Below are positions 1 through 12,800 of a stretch of 63,893 nt of DNA, one piece after another. The stretch is taken from assembly GCA_002633005.1 (NCBI GenBank), contig NMRA01000154.1, positions 752,948 to 816,840 on the forward strand, written 5' to 3'. The position numbers and the translations under genes are program-made. Below the pieces are notes generated by a model. That model saw only the letters and a program-made list of their open reading frames with translations, had not been told where the DNA came from and searched no databases. Positions within the stretch are counted from its first letter, which is position 1, and each line of letters opens with the position of its first letter. This stretch comes from Phoronis australis (lineage: Eukaryota; Phoronida; Phoronidae).

Positions 1-62
1 AAAACCTGGCTTTCACTGGAGACCCGTAGAATGTTGAAAAATGTATCTGAGGAATGGTGTGA

Positions 63-1148
63 ATGTCAGTGCTTGTTGGTTTTCCCAGCATTGCAGACAG
101 ACAATCTCTTCTACAAGGTATTACTGTAGCCAAGGCTGTTCAAAGCCCCTTCCATCCATTACACAGTCAAGCGAAGACTGCACTTGACAGGTGCGTGAAC
201 CCCGTCCCTGCAACAGAAACTTATGGACTTCGTCCTAGACCTTTTCGCAATGCCTCCCACCAAAGACTTAGCAGGTGCTCGTGGACTGTCGCTGCTGTTA
301 ACGCAACCATGGGTCTCATCAGCGAACACATGATCGCGCAAGATGCTGCTTGGCTGCCAGTACAAGAACTTGGTGAGGAACCGAATGTCATCATTGCTTT
401 CAACAGGGAAGCTCGGGAATGGCCTCCTGGAGTAGCACAAGCATTGTGCCGTTAGCAATGGCGTGATCTTGGCGGTATTAATGCCATCATTGTAGCAACT
501 GATGAATCCTTCGATGGTGAAACTAATCGTGCGGGATGAGGTTATCAAATACGCTGTGCTAACAACATCATTGCGGAAGGTAGTGGCTGCCGCCACCATG
601 TATACACAAGCAGTACGCGGATGAAGTTTGAGGCTATACAACGTGCCCTAACCAAGCTGTCACTCCTAGACCTGTAGAATCACACCATTATCTTTGCCAC
701 CGATTCCATGGCAGTGTTGATGAAAGTTCAATCTGGAAACCTCCCAGCCAACTGGGGTGTCTTCCGATCACGCCACCCTCGTCATGTAGTGATCTGGTCT
801 TTCATACCTGGCCATGCCGGTGTCTTGATTAATGAGCGTGCAGATTACCTCCCTGGTTCATGCACCACCAACCAACCCCTCTACTTATATTCGGCTGACG
901 TTAAGCTGCTGGCCCGCAAACACAACCTCGAGCAGACTGCATCCCAACTGGCTGAGTTCAATGATGGCAGCCGACTGCTCGAAGCCGGTATCATTTATGG
1001 CCATGCTGCGAAGAGTCACAAGGAGAGCCGTGCCCGAGTGTTGTCAAATCAAATGCTTACAGGCAACGTCAGCCCTGGAGTTCTGCACCTTCTGCTGTCA
1101 CGGGGATGGTCTGGGGAGGGGAATAATGCACCAGCACATCCCCAATGA
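63..1148 (+). pseudogene. Decayed retroelement fragment with RNase H domain
   Basis: One reading frame runs through this stretch, interrupted by three in-frame stops (TAG 453-455, TGA 537-539, TAG 675-677) and no evident frameshift. The middle part reads as a retrotransposon-type ribonuclease H. All four catalytic carboxylates can be placed: Asp at 501-503 (in VATDES), Glu at 630-632 (in MKFEA), Asp at 702-704 (in ATDSM) and Asp at 843-845 (in NERAD). The family's PGH motif is at 807-815. Such domains cut the RNA strand of RNA/DNA hybrids and occur near the C-terminus of some non-LTR retrotransposons; no reverse transcriptase lies in the window, so the copy is either cut by the window edge or 5'-truncated. 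The part before about 456 was not recognised. The exact clade is unknown. The stops make it a pseudogene, although each could in principle be a sequencing error. Confidence 0.72.
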
Positions 1149-1322
1149 TCCTGTCCGTGACAGGTATTACAGGTCAGTGCTTGTTTTGTCCTCTGATAGC
1201 AAGGTCAACTATGTAATCTTCTTTCCTTTGTTGTCTAAATGTTGGGCTTGCAATTACCTGACTAGTTGAAAATTACCTTGTTTTGTTATAAAAGAGTTTC
1301 TAAATTGCTTGGCAAAGGGGAA

Positions 1323-1390
1323 CTGCTGATTGGCTAAATGATTAGGACGCTTAACAATCAGGTGGTTGCTGGTTCAACACCAAGCTGAAC
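1323..1390 (+). repeat. tRNA-like sequence, possible SINE head
   Basis: A degenerate RNA polymerase III type-2 promoter pattern is visible: an A-box-like TGGCTAAATGATTAGGA at 1331-1347 and a B-box-like GGTTCAACACC at 1371-1381, about 40 bases apart as in tRNA genes. No convincing acceptor stem or CCA-adjacent pairing was found, so a tRNA-derived SINE head or decayed tRNA copy is more likely than a working tRNA gene. Confidence 0.35.
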
Positions 1391-1478
1391 CAAAAACGTA
1401 ACATTAGTTTGATTCACATGTTGGAGCTTTCTATACCACAGAATAATGAGCATTATTCAGTGGGGGCAACTGGTTAAG

Positions 1479-1664
1479 AAGAAATACTTCCGTTATCAAA
1501 CTTTTTCTTCGAGCGGTCCCTCGTTCTGAGGTCCCAAAATCAGAAACTGGCCTTTTTTACACTGGGCACGCCAGTGGATATGATGTCATACCACGTGCCG
1601 TGCACAGTATTAAAAATGGTGAGTTTCTGCTAGAAGAAAAAGTTTGATAACGGGAGTATTTCTT
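1479..1664. repeat. Fold-back element with 32-bp inverted arms
   Basis: The left arm 1479-1510 and right arm 1633-1664 are inverted copies matching at 31 of 32 positions, separated by about 122 bases. This is the structure of a small non-autonomous fold-back element. No coding sequence was seen inside and no clear target-site duplication. Confidence 0.7.
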
Positions 1665-4600
1665 CGAGTTGGAAGGAATTAAATACATCGAAGGCCTCCG
1701 TCCCTCTATTCGCAAAAGGTATTTATAACAACATGACTTTGATGTTTTGGTCAATGTGAGGCATAATTCGCCGAAAACCTTCCGGCGTATGAAGCTGCAG
1801 TAGGAGCCACACCATTCTTGTATTACTGCACTGTTACAACACCATCCAGAGCAGAGACAGAGGTCATTGCCACTGTCTAGACAAGTCGGTGTCGGCAGGT
1901 TGAAACAACTGAAACAACCAATCAACTCTATGTGGTCCACTGTTTTGCCATGCATAATTAGGAACACTGTTTCTCAATTAAAAAACACAAAACAATGGTT
2001 TTCAAAGTTAGCGCTGCTGTGCATGGGGATATGGGGTTCAAAAAAAAGTCAAGACTCAAGAAAACAAAGACCACTCACGTTCTCTCTACTTTTGTTGTGT
2101 TCGAGGAATAAATATCTTCTAAAGAACTCAGATACTTGTCTTCGTGTTTATCCCTGCAAAATACAAATACAAAATAGTTCAGATATTCGTCAGTTGATGT
2201 CGCATATGACACAAAAACGATTTCCTTGGCTTGGTATTGTGTATCACAAACATACCTTTCTTCCATGTTGAAACTGCTTTGAACCTTCAACACCGGAGAG
2301 CTCCCAAACATGTTGTCAAAGACACTGTCACGTCATCTTTAGGCAAACTAAAACAATACCTGATGCCATAATTTTGAGTCCAGAGACCGTCGATAAGAGT
2401 GGATAGTTGTGACGTGGTGATATATTTTAACGATTTCGCCCCGCTTAGCTGGCTTAAAAAACAAATTAGGTCTTTTAATCTCTTAACATTCCTTACCGTG
2501 ACAAGATGTATTTCCAAATATCTCAGTGCGCAACTAAGCGCCGTTTTGCCTTTTGAATTCGATATTTTAGGGTTAGCCAATCCAAAACACTCTAAAACGT
2601 TTTCTTAAGTCGCTGATGGTTTCAACGTTTTTATTGGATTCGGAAATTGTCGATTCTATCATAGTAAGGAGTATGAGACCGATTTTAAAAGAACAAAATG
2701 GCTTAATTCGATTTTCGTTTTCTACCCCATAGCGATCGAAATAGACGGGAGGGAAGACCATGACGTAATTAGCTCTAGGCTTACGACGTTGAAACAAGGG
2801 GAAACTCTAGCTGTATAGGCCTACATTTAGTTATATTGATGTCATTGGTAAAAACATACATTGTTGTTTTAACAAACGCTGCTACTGCCCGGGGTACTAT
2901 TCTAAGCCTGGCGCCTCGCATTTCAAGAATGAGTCTGCACTGGATAAACATGGGCGGCACAACACTGAAAAAAGTGGGGGGCTAGAGCCCCCTCAGCCCC
3001 CCTGAAGTGCACCTTCTCTAGACCATGTGCGGCGTAGCATTGAAAAAAGTGGGGGCAATAGCCCCCCAGCCGCCTATGGTGCGCCGCTCATGACACTTCT
3101 GGATAAACGAAACTGTGATGCAATAAACGGGGTGTGTTATAATCGCAATGCAAAAATTAAAAACCTCAAAAATGGAAGGATCTTTGGAAGCCCACAATAT
3201 CGTGTTGAAGCGGATGATGGCCGTGGAGGGGCGCACGCCGATACAGAGACCTAAAACTTGCCTGCCGAGGACTTACAACTTCATAAGTAGGTTGTTAAGT
3301 CTCAAATCACTCCAACACTGCACATGAAAAACGATGAAGTAACTAAAAATAGTGTGGCTGCAATTTGAGTGTTTAGTGTGTAAATATTCCGCTACCCGAC
3401 CCGTGGTTTGAACTCCTCACATGCCCAAAATGCTTGACTAGGTCAGATACAATGTGGGACGTGACGCTTAGACGAGTATTTTTTACCAGTTTTCTTAGTT
3501 TGGCCTTGTGCAAAAGTGGCTTTCACGACAAAGTGAGACTTAGAACGGTACAAACGGATCATTTCACGTCAGTACTCAACAGAATGGTTCACCTTTTATT
3601 AAGGTTGATTAAAAGGTCATAAAAGTCGCTAACGATTACATAAATTGCATAAAACACGGCATGATTTATGTCGATATAAAAAATTTACGCCCACGGAAAC
3701 CCTCCAGGAGCATTAAAGACCAGGTCACCGAAATTGTCGAATCTATCACGCTTCCCCTCCGACAGGGGGCCCTTTAAATGAAAGGGTACTACATCGGGTA
3801 CCTCTAGGAGAGGGCCCCTAAACATGAAACCATGTTACAGTATAGAAACTTAGCGATACGTTGCTGTAATCTAAGCGTTACTCTCATTCACGGGGCTCAA
3901 TACTATACATGTAAAACAATTCGTAATTTAAAAAACGAAAAAGGGAGGTAGTTAATTCCACCATTAGTTGCAAGAGAGGGTACACTGGGGCAACGGAGCT
4001 TTTATTTTCTAAAACTTGCCCCTAGACCCCGTTTGAGCCATTGAATGTAAATGAGCAAGACACTCACGATAATTAATGTCTTGTTCAACATCATAGCATT
4101 CCCCGCAACAACTTCTTCGTTATCACTGCCTGAAAAGTTGGGCGACTCCGCTTCCTACGTCTACATACGTATAGTACGTAAGATTGCTGCTGGATTAGGA
4201 TACCGGCACCAATTGGCAGAGTGGACTCGACATAGGAACGAGCATTCGCAACAGGTCATCATTTTCTAGAGATTTCCTTCATAACCACGCTCACCTGCAG
4301 GAGGTACTTCCAACTGTTTTTTAAGACATTAACGTTACGTGGACACATTAAAAGTATGGAAAAATACCAGATACGGTATTTGAGCATTTTTATCAAAGTT
4401 TTACAGAAAATTTAGGGAAATGATGGTGTAAGGTCTTTCTCCATATTAATGTCCCTTTCAAAAAAGTAACATTTTGTCTAAAATGCAAGGTCACGTGACC
4501 ATGAGACTGTCACAATGTTGTGAATGATCTGCTTCGATTCCTATAACTTCATAAATTGACAGTCGCTAGTTACTTAGATATTTCAAGAAAAAGACAGTGC

Positions 4601-6470
4601 ACATTAATTAGGGGTTCACGTAACATTAAGCCTGAAAATAGACATACATGTAGATTGTGGCTTGAAACGGTATGATTAGAGATGCCATATTGTAAAATAT
4701 AGGTTCATCTTTTTCAACCTAAATTTTAAAAAATAAATTGCATCACGTTACGTAAGACTTTGTCGACAAGTCTATGTATTTAACCAGATATAGAAAACTA
4801 GATTTTAATTCAGAAAAACCATTTATTTTCTGATAGTAGACAATTTACAGATTCTGATTGTTTTTAACGTTTTCAATAGATTTAGCACAAAATTTACATT
4901 CACAGCAAAACAGCAATATCAAGGACATGACAAAATTTCATCTCGCATAAATATTCAGCGTGAAATCGCAAGAACGCTGTTACAGTTTTCTATTTGATCA
5001 TTTCCTTTTCGTTTTATGCAACTTTTGAGTTTTTCCATAAAAATCGTAAAATTTCTATGCTTTCATAGGCCTTTAATAGGCAACTTATTTAGAGAAGGCA
5101 CCCTTCAGGAGGGAAATTTGTCGAAAAAGGCACCGTTTCCATAGGAAAATCGGTCGTGAAAAAAACACGAAGTACTGAACGGCACGTCCCACATACTCCA
5201 TCTGCTCGACAGGTCCCGTAGACCTCATCGATGGGGGAAGTCCCGGGACGTTACCCATCTTAGTTTTACGTCCCGTACTGTAAAATCTCAACAAATTCAT
5301 ACTAAAATAATTGCCAAAAATACCCTTTCTTTATTTTTCAAGGTCTTCTAACATAATTATTGTATTCTAAATTGGTGAGATTCTATCGTATTCCTTTTCA
5401 CCCCCGCCCCCTGGTGTTGGCTTACACAGTTATAAACTCAGTGTATGTGAAGTGGTTACCAAAAGCAGAAAAACGATGGGCATGTATACTAAAATTTCTT
5501 TGATTTCTTTGCTTTTACTAATCTATGCCAATTTATATCGTTTCTTCCAGGACATCTGTTCCGACTGCATCAAACAGTAACAAATAGGGACTCAACTTTG
5601 TCCCCGAGATCTTCTTTGTATTTGACTTTCTTTAACCACAGTTGTTATTTTCATATTTTTTCTATTATTTTATCTAGTACTACGCGGTCATACTGCGGCT
5701 CAGACGAGGGACTTGTTCAAGGCCAGATTCCTTACGAGAGCTTACTTTTTACGTTAGAACTCAATAAAACGGTTGATTTTTGAACCAGAACTCTACAGAA
5801 GGGTTTCATATTTTATCAAGGTTTCTTGAGTGAAAAATATAAAGGCACGTTCAGATTTTTATTGTATTTGTACGAATGAGCGTTGTTGTCATTGTTCGTT
5901 CATGGAGTAATGGATTTCTGCAAGGCCGGTCAAAAATGTCAGACCATGAATGATACAGTACGGTCTACCAAGGTCTTTGAACGGGTGGTTGCTTAAAGGA
6001 GTTTTAATATGTGAGAAAAAAATCGTGAAGAAATTACCACGACGATGCTTGTTAACTCAGTCGAAGCAGGGATGACTCGAGCTCAGTTGGAGCGCTACTT
6101 GCTATAAAGGGGGCATAAAAATAATGTAGAGGGCAGCGAAAATAGGTCGCAACGGGAAGGGTGGCGCATTTCCTCGCAGTTTGCGGGTGATGTTGAGACA
6201 GACTTGCCCCAGTGGACTTAAAAGGATTTGCCATAAACACGTAACCCCCCAGGCACACCCCACTGACACATTTCGCTCCGAACGCCAGTCTCTCTGATGA
6301 ACCCACTCAATCCTGTGAATGCGAAAGGCTAAAAAATTGACGATGGGGATTTTCAGTTTGCATGACAGGGTGGATCACTAGATCTACGTCCAGGACACTT
6401 TTAATTTATTTGTCTCTTGACAAATGATACAGGTATTTTTTCTCGATGACTGGAACTCATTGAAAGTCGT
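1665..6470. other. Intergenic DNA without recognisable gene
   Basis: No open frame here has recognisable protein character or a plausible exon structure. The stretch holds the dimeric palindromic repeat at 2949-3095 and otherwise unremarkable AT-rich sequence. CpG dinucleotides are comparatively frequent (roughly 40 per kb by hand count over 5041-6300), unlike the exchanger gene body. Confidence 0.6.
2949..3095. repeat. Two head-to-tail copies of a ~70-bp palindromic repeat
   Basis: Two diverged units start with CATGGGCGGCACAACACTGA and the related CATGTGCGGCGTAGCATTGA. Each contains a poly-A block, a G-run, a C-run and a reverse-complementary end (CTATGGTGCGCCGC). The same dimer occurs at 42717-42858, so this is a dispersed repeat family, probably a miniature inverted-repeat element inserted as a pair. 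Confidence 0.7.
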
Positions 6471-6479
6471 CCTGCAGTC

Positions 6480-7173
6480 ATGTATCGACGTAACAACCGA
6501 CCAGGGACACTTTCACGGGATCAAAATTTAACGCTGCATCGGCTGAGAACGACTCAGAGCTTTTATGGAATCCCTGACGACAACCGTCGGTAGCGACACA
6601 TACACCGTCCATCGTAGCCGCACTGCACGCAACAACATGTCTCACGTTATCGCTCGCCGCTGCCTAATCGTAACAAATTAACGTCACTTTGACAATTCGA
6701 AATCCCGAGTGAGGAAGCAAGTGCACCACCAATTACGTAACGCAAGTCGTTTTCTTTTCTGATCACTCCAAAATCGTTGAATATTGAGTGTGCGGTCCAT
6801 TACAGGCTTTTGTTCAGCGCTATGTAGGACTCGTGTGACGTCACTGCTATGACTACCGTGCCGTTTTCTCTGGCAAACCCGGGTTATTTTCGCTCGATCA
6901 ATACACCCCATTGTGGCGATCTGCAGTTGCCAGGTTTTCACCAAACTCGACGGACGGCTATTCACGTGCGATGTTGATTTTGATTTGTGCCAATTATTTA
7001 GCGTTCAATGACAATTGAGTCGTGTATGAATCGGACCTTAACATATATGTAATTCGAACTCGCGCTGTGGGCCTTTACCTCCTAGCAAAACGTTATGGCC
7101 TCGAAGATTTTCACCACGAAACCAAAAGTTTGTTAGTGGAAGTTCAAAAATTTTATCTGTCTAAGCCTCTAAG
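6480..7173 (+). promoter_or_regulatory. CpG-rich candidate promoter and 5' non-coding exon
   Basis: This stretch has many CpGs and contains a perfect CRE palindrome (TGACGTCA, about 6836-6843), a TTACGTAA-type bZIP site (about 6733-6740) and a CACGTG E-box (about 6964). It ends in a consensus splice donor, AAG/GTAAGT, at 7173/7174. CpG density falls sharply just downstream. Coding exon 1 of the exchanger is preceded by a splice acceptor at 21754, so a non-coding first exon must lie upstream, and this is the best candidate by composition and donor quality. No TATA box was identified. The transcription start and the link to the exchanger are inference. Confidence 0.35.
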
Positions 7174-8697
7174 GTAAGTTATACGATGCTGAGGTATCCG
7201 AGTGAATGACGACTTGCTTCTAAATGGGTTTAAAAGAGCTTAACTTTAAGTTGTTCGTATTTTTTCACAGTAGGCCTAATGGACTACAGAAATGTTAAAG
7301 ATGACAAGGCCTACGATGCTCTAAGACTAAGGAGTTAGTACGGTATTGTCAAGAACTCTGACCCAAATGTGCGTTTGTGTTGTAAAAGACTGGACGGTTT
7401 AGTTGTTGTAAATTTATTCAAATGTAGTCGGCATATAGTCTGTCAAGTATTTTTAGTAAATACAACGCAGATCTTTATTGATATGCTATGTGTATGTTGA
7501 GGGATTAAAGTGTTTGCACTGGCAATGGTTTTCAAACAAGCTAAGTTTACTGTCGCAAGAAGTTGGGTAGACATTTCTTTTATGTTACAGAAGACACTGT
7601 TAGTATTAAGGTGTAGGAAAAGGCTTCGTTATATACTCTATCCCTAACATTTATTACAAATTCATTCTTTATCTTGGGGAAATATTGCACAATTAGAAGT
7701 GGTTTTGATTATTTCATTATAAGCCTGTCAATCAAATCTGCTTAGCCTGTAATCTCATTAAGAGGAATTTAATTGCACCAGCTATAACATCAATGTGACA
7801 AAACTCTGAAGTAACATCCTTTGATTTCTATTATGAAAAATGTTGAAAACCTTACGGTTGATTTGGCTACATAAAGAAATGGTATTCGACAGTAGTTTTC
7901 AAAACCTTAAGGATGTTTAGTCTGGGATTATTTTCTCGTGAGCTATGGTTTTTTCGATGAGAATTACTAAATCCGCTCTCATCACAGCAGAATTTCTTCA
8001 GAATATTTGACAACTAGAGTTAACTGGCTAACAATACAGTGAGCTTTTGAAAAATTGAAAAAAATACAATTTTGACAATTCTTTGTGTTGAAATTTTGGG
8101 AAACTTTATTATGGCAAAAATCTAAAGAAACCAAATTTCGATTGAGGCCAGTTGCCCTGTAGTAAAACTTGTGTCAACTTGTTTCTAACTCAGATGAGAA
8201 CTGACTTCTGTTTGTTATTGCTCGAGACCGTGCTCAGGGAATACATTCATTAGCCATGACAACTAAGCTTAACTAGAGCCTTGTCTCAACTGAACAATAA
8301 TAATCTACCACTTCTTTCCATGTCCAAAAATTTCCTGTTTTATTGACCTTAAGGAACACTTTGAAACCAATTTGATAATAATGAGAGGTCTGTAAATCAA
8401 AAAGTGTTTTTATACGGAGCTTTAATCTTTCAGTTTCAGTAGTGTTGTTAAGATACCTAGGACTTGAGAGATCACATGATTTCACCAAGTCAGTATTTAC
8501 TGCATGTTTCCTACATGTTAGCGAGTGGATCCATGTAGCATTAGATATGTTTGGCTTGAGGATGGTGCATATTAATTTGTTGGCACCCATACCTGGGACA
8601 TTTACATGAGAGAGAACTGTCACAGAGCAACTAACACTGAACAGCAGATTGGATGCAGGTGTGTGTGTGTGTGAACTAGAAGCAGGTTGACACCACA

Positions 8698-8800
8698 GCG
8701 GCCATTTTTGAATCCGGTTTTAGAACTAGAGTGAGTTGGACTTGATCAGTTTCTCTAGTTTGAACTACACGTCTAAAACACAACTGGGGCAGGGCGGAAA
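8698..8800. repeat. Dispersed repeat, copy 1
   Basis: This segment is diverged but collinear with 9720-9830. Shared blocks include AGTTTCTCTAGT, AACTACAC, GTCTAAA and GGGCAGGGC in the same order and spacing. It is an old interspersed repeat of unknown class. Confidence 0.5.
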
Positions 8801-9719
8801 GGGATCATCTTTCAATAGACTCGCCGATCGAATAGCACATACACAGGTGATCCACTGGAAACCCATGTGGTTTGGACGTTCATTTATGTTTATGCGAGCA
8901 TGCGCAGACAGTCTTCATGTGACTTGTGCTGATCCAGTTTACGATCTAATGTTGTGTAAATGCGACCAAAGTGGAGCAAGTAGCGTTGCGACAACAGACA
9001 TGGTGACAACTGTCTCTGGTGTAGAAGCGGCTAAGCACATCTGGCTAGAGGGCTACTCGTGCTTGAAAAATTTGAATCATAAGTTATTTTGCATCCTAAC
9101 TACACAATACCTGAAAATACAACTGTGATAACGGAACGTAATAATGTGTACATATACATACATGTATAGATTTATGTTTACATCTGTATACAATTTGTCA
9201 TTGCTTCAAAACACCTCTGTATCATTTTGTGAACTTGGTAAATTGTAAGAACTTTAATTCTTCCTCTAGAATCCTGAGTGTTGTGGTCTATGCTATTGTT
9301 ACATCATTGACTAGACATGCAGACCTTTGGGTTTTGACTGAAATGTTTACCTAGATGAAAGCCTTAAACCTGGGGCTGTTATTATTTGTCAACTTAAACT
9401 AGTGAAAGGAGCACAAATGACCATTCTTCCTTGGTCAATTTGTTTACCACAACTATTGAGTGTTAACTACAGGATCTCAATAGACAAACAAACTTTGAGG
9501 TTGCTTTCCATGTGGTTGAAGGTTTGTGCATGTTGAATGTTACAGGTCTGTATATCAGAGTAATTTTCCTTCTTCTCTAGACAACACCAGGAGTCACTCC
9601 TTCATAGGATTTTCTTCTGAGATGCATTTAAATGAGGCACATTTGACATTGAGCAGTTGACCCGAACTGCTGATCGGGCGCAAGTTTTCATTTGTACGTG
9701 CATGTTCAAACAAGACTGG

Positions 9720-9830
9720 CTTGATGACATTTTTGACACCGGTTTGAGAGGTAGCAAGTTGCACTCAAACAGTTTCTCTAGTGTCAACTACACAGTCTAA
9801 ACCTAGGGCAGGGCTGATGGGGTAAATGGC
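9720..9830. repeat. Dispersed repeat, copy 2
   Basis: Same-strand partner of 8698-8800, with the shared ordered blocks AGTTTCTCTAGT, AACTACAC, GTCTAAA and GGGCAGGGC. Nothing else recognisable is seen in it. Confidence 0.5.
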
Positions 9831-12800
9831 TCTAGATGCACCATCTTCTTTTGTATTAGGGATTTCTAGATGGTTGAATGTTCATCCCATTAGGCCTGCA
9901 ATGAGATATGTCAACTTGTCATGAATAAGTGCACCATTTGCTATAAAAAATTTAAAAATATAGATATGGTATAAAAACTTGTGCAGAATGAAGTTGGAAA
10001 AAGGAACCTTTTGTAGAATTTTGATGTCTGACAGAGAACCCTTGTGTAATGGGACTGTTGTCAGAAAAGACACTCTCGAAGGGATTACTTGTAAGAAAAG
10101 AAAATTTCGTAGAAAGTTCTGTTGGAAGAGCCTCCTTCCATAGGCAAACTGGCTATCAAAAAATGACCCATCTAAGCAACACACTGTAGCTAGCTCTTTT
10201 ATGAGAGTACCTTGGTGACAACGGTACTGATCAGTCTGAAATGTAATAACCCTTGGCTTGTTGTGCATCTTTCCTTAATGTACAATCAGCACAAATGTAT
10301 CCGATGACAGAAATGCAATCCCTCTGTGGTGATTGCAACTGAGCATGGCAAAGTGCAAAAAAAACAAACAAACAAGACAATGCTACATTGACCTATGCAC
10401 TTTTCATTGATGATGGCAAACAAAGATTTTTTTGCCAGCTGTTCCAGCCAAGTGGAGTGTTTTTATTTATGATGGCATGTGATTTTCAAAACTGTTTTTT
10501 CTGCAAAGACAGGGCTCTGCGCTTAAAGCATAACTTCAATACTCCAAATGAAACCCCTGGCAAAGTTCCCAGGTCGCCAGTTGAGAACTGAGGTCGCCAA
10601 ACAACGAAAGGGTTTGCGAATTGCGAAAGGTCTTGTTTTTTATTCATCTTTAGACAAATGGAAAATTAGGAGCGTCTCGCATGCTTGCAGACTCTTCTAA
10701 CTAAAACAGAAGCAGATGATGGACACACATTGCCTTGGTACCTTTGGCTCGATCATGATTTTCCTTTCCGATTTTTGCTTAACGATTCAGACCTCCACTT
10801 CCTATAACATTTTGAATACATGAACAATCATATTACACCCTCAAGTTTAATTGTTACATAATTACAATTGTGAACAGACAGACATCATTTGACAGTCGCC
10901 AGATGACTCCCCTGAATGTTTTGATGAGTCTAGGTTGGCCAGATCAGCATTGGGAAAATCATAGACATACAAGCAGTGCTCGAAAATTTTAAACTTGTCT
11001 GATGGAATTATATAGTGATTGCTTATTTTTAATGCTGACTGTATTGATAATCTCACCGGCAATCATAAATGCCCCCTATGGCCATATGCAGTATTCATCC
11101 ACAAACTCATGGAGTGGCCGGAAGCTTTTAAGGATGGGATATTGCTAGATAAGAATTTTGGTAAGCATCTTCAAGTGAGAATTGAAAAGTTTTAACTATC
11201 AAACCATCATCCTGATGTTAACAGAAATTTGTTCATAATTCATTTAACTAATTAGATTTCACTTGATTTCATTCTGTTTGTGCTGTGCATTATTGATGTG
11301 ATAGGCTGTGGTAACCACGCTGGGAATTGATCAAAAACAAGAGAGAATAACACTTATAGCTGGGCTCATGCATACCAAAATGAAACTATGCATAGAGTTT
11401 AAGGTTTCAAGCGAAAGTCCAATTCTTATGATTTTCGCTTCCTAGTAACGTATCCACTATTATTGATGAGACAAATCGATAATTCCCTTAAGTGGCCAGT
11501 GTTTAGTTCGTTACCTGAAACATCACAGGTAAATGGGGTTTTCACTGAAAGATGAAATTATACCCTCCTGTGATCATGTAAAAAGCTGCGTTTTGTTGAA
11601 TTGTAAGCAATACCCATAATTCCCCCAACATTCTCAGATTCAACTCTTGTCTGTGGCAGCGGTTAAGAACTAGGTTTAACTTACTTTTTGAAAGGCTAAT
11701 TTCACTAACACATTTTCCTTTTAGTGAAATTTTATTCTATTGTAACTCCAAAGCAACTCACTTACCTTTCTCACTAACTCCTGGTGGTGACATCGGAGTT
11801 ACCATGGTTTTAGAAGTAGGCACCAGACGGCATAGATGAGTTGCACTCTCAATCAAATACGACATGTTCTTTGTGGCGACCACTAGCAATGACTCATCCC
11901 GCTGCAGGGGAATTGCACATCTTCACAGATTAATCCTCCTTAAGTTAGAGAGGAGTTGTGGCTGTTTCTAAATCCTGAAACTATGCTTTCCCACTGACCG
12001 AAACTCTGTAGATCAGTTGTGGCATTGATGAGAAAGCAACATTGAGGGTGATCAGGCAAGCCAGACATTAGTAAAGAATTATATTTATCACGTCTCGCTC
12101 ATCTTTTCTCGTCATGTATTTGATGCTTCCATTGCATATGTATGCATTAGTGAAATTTTATTGGCATTGGAATAATAAATGACATGCTATCTCATTTCAA
12201 ATGATTAGCACAGTAATTAATTTTGCACATAGTGAAGCTGTTAGTGCTCTGCATATGCACGGCATTGTGGGTAACTACTGCAGAACCAGAGGTGACTGTT
12301 GTGTTGGCAAAGTGGCTGTTGTCATGGTGATCAGTCTTATTTACCAAGCAAGAATCTAAGTAGAACTTCACAATTTTAAACCGCAGTGTGAATGAATTGG
12401 CATTAACTTTGAGATTCAGTTTTATTATGCAATTCACTTATAGAAATTATGAAGAAAAAATCCTGAATAAATGAAAAACATGTGGCTGGTCTTTGATGTG
12501 CTCATTAAACTTGATGGCTCTGGGATTACCTGTACCTTAGGCGCAACGATACAGTTCAATAACCTCATTCAAGATCTCTCCAAATTTCAATCTGTAAGCT
12601 TCATCTCCTTAGGCAGTGAAGGTGGGTCTCTCATTTACCGTAAGTGCTGTATTAGGAGTTCAATCTGTTTTGAATCAATTAGCGATTTACTCCTGATTTG
12701 TGGATTGCATAAGTGTATGGGAAAACTCTGGTGCGAAACGTGATTTAGTTCTTTAATGACTTTCCAGTGGTAGCAAATTTTTGACGGGAGTTTTAGTCCG

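Noticed and set aside
453-677. Stop codon reassignment or readthrough to explain three in-frame stops in the RNase H frame
   Set aside because: Both TAG and TGA occur, no such code is expected in animals, and the exchanger gene uses the standard code; decay is simpler.
5085-5300. Minus-strand open frame in the intergenic region
   Set aside because: No motif and no exon signals; consistent with chance.
8736-9128. 130-codon open frame
   Set aside because: Its 5' part overlaps a dispersed repeat (8698-8800) and the protein shows no recognisable domain or splice context.
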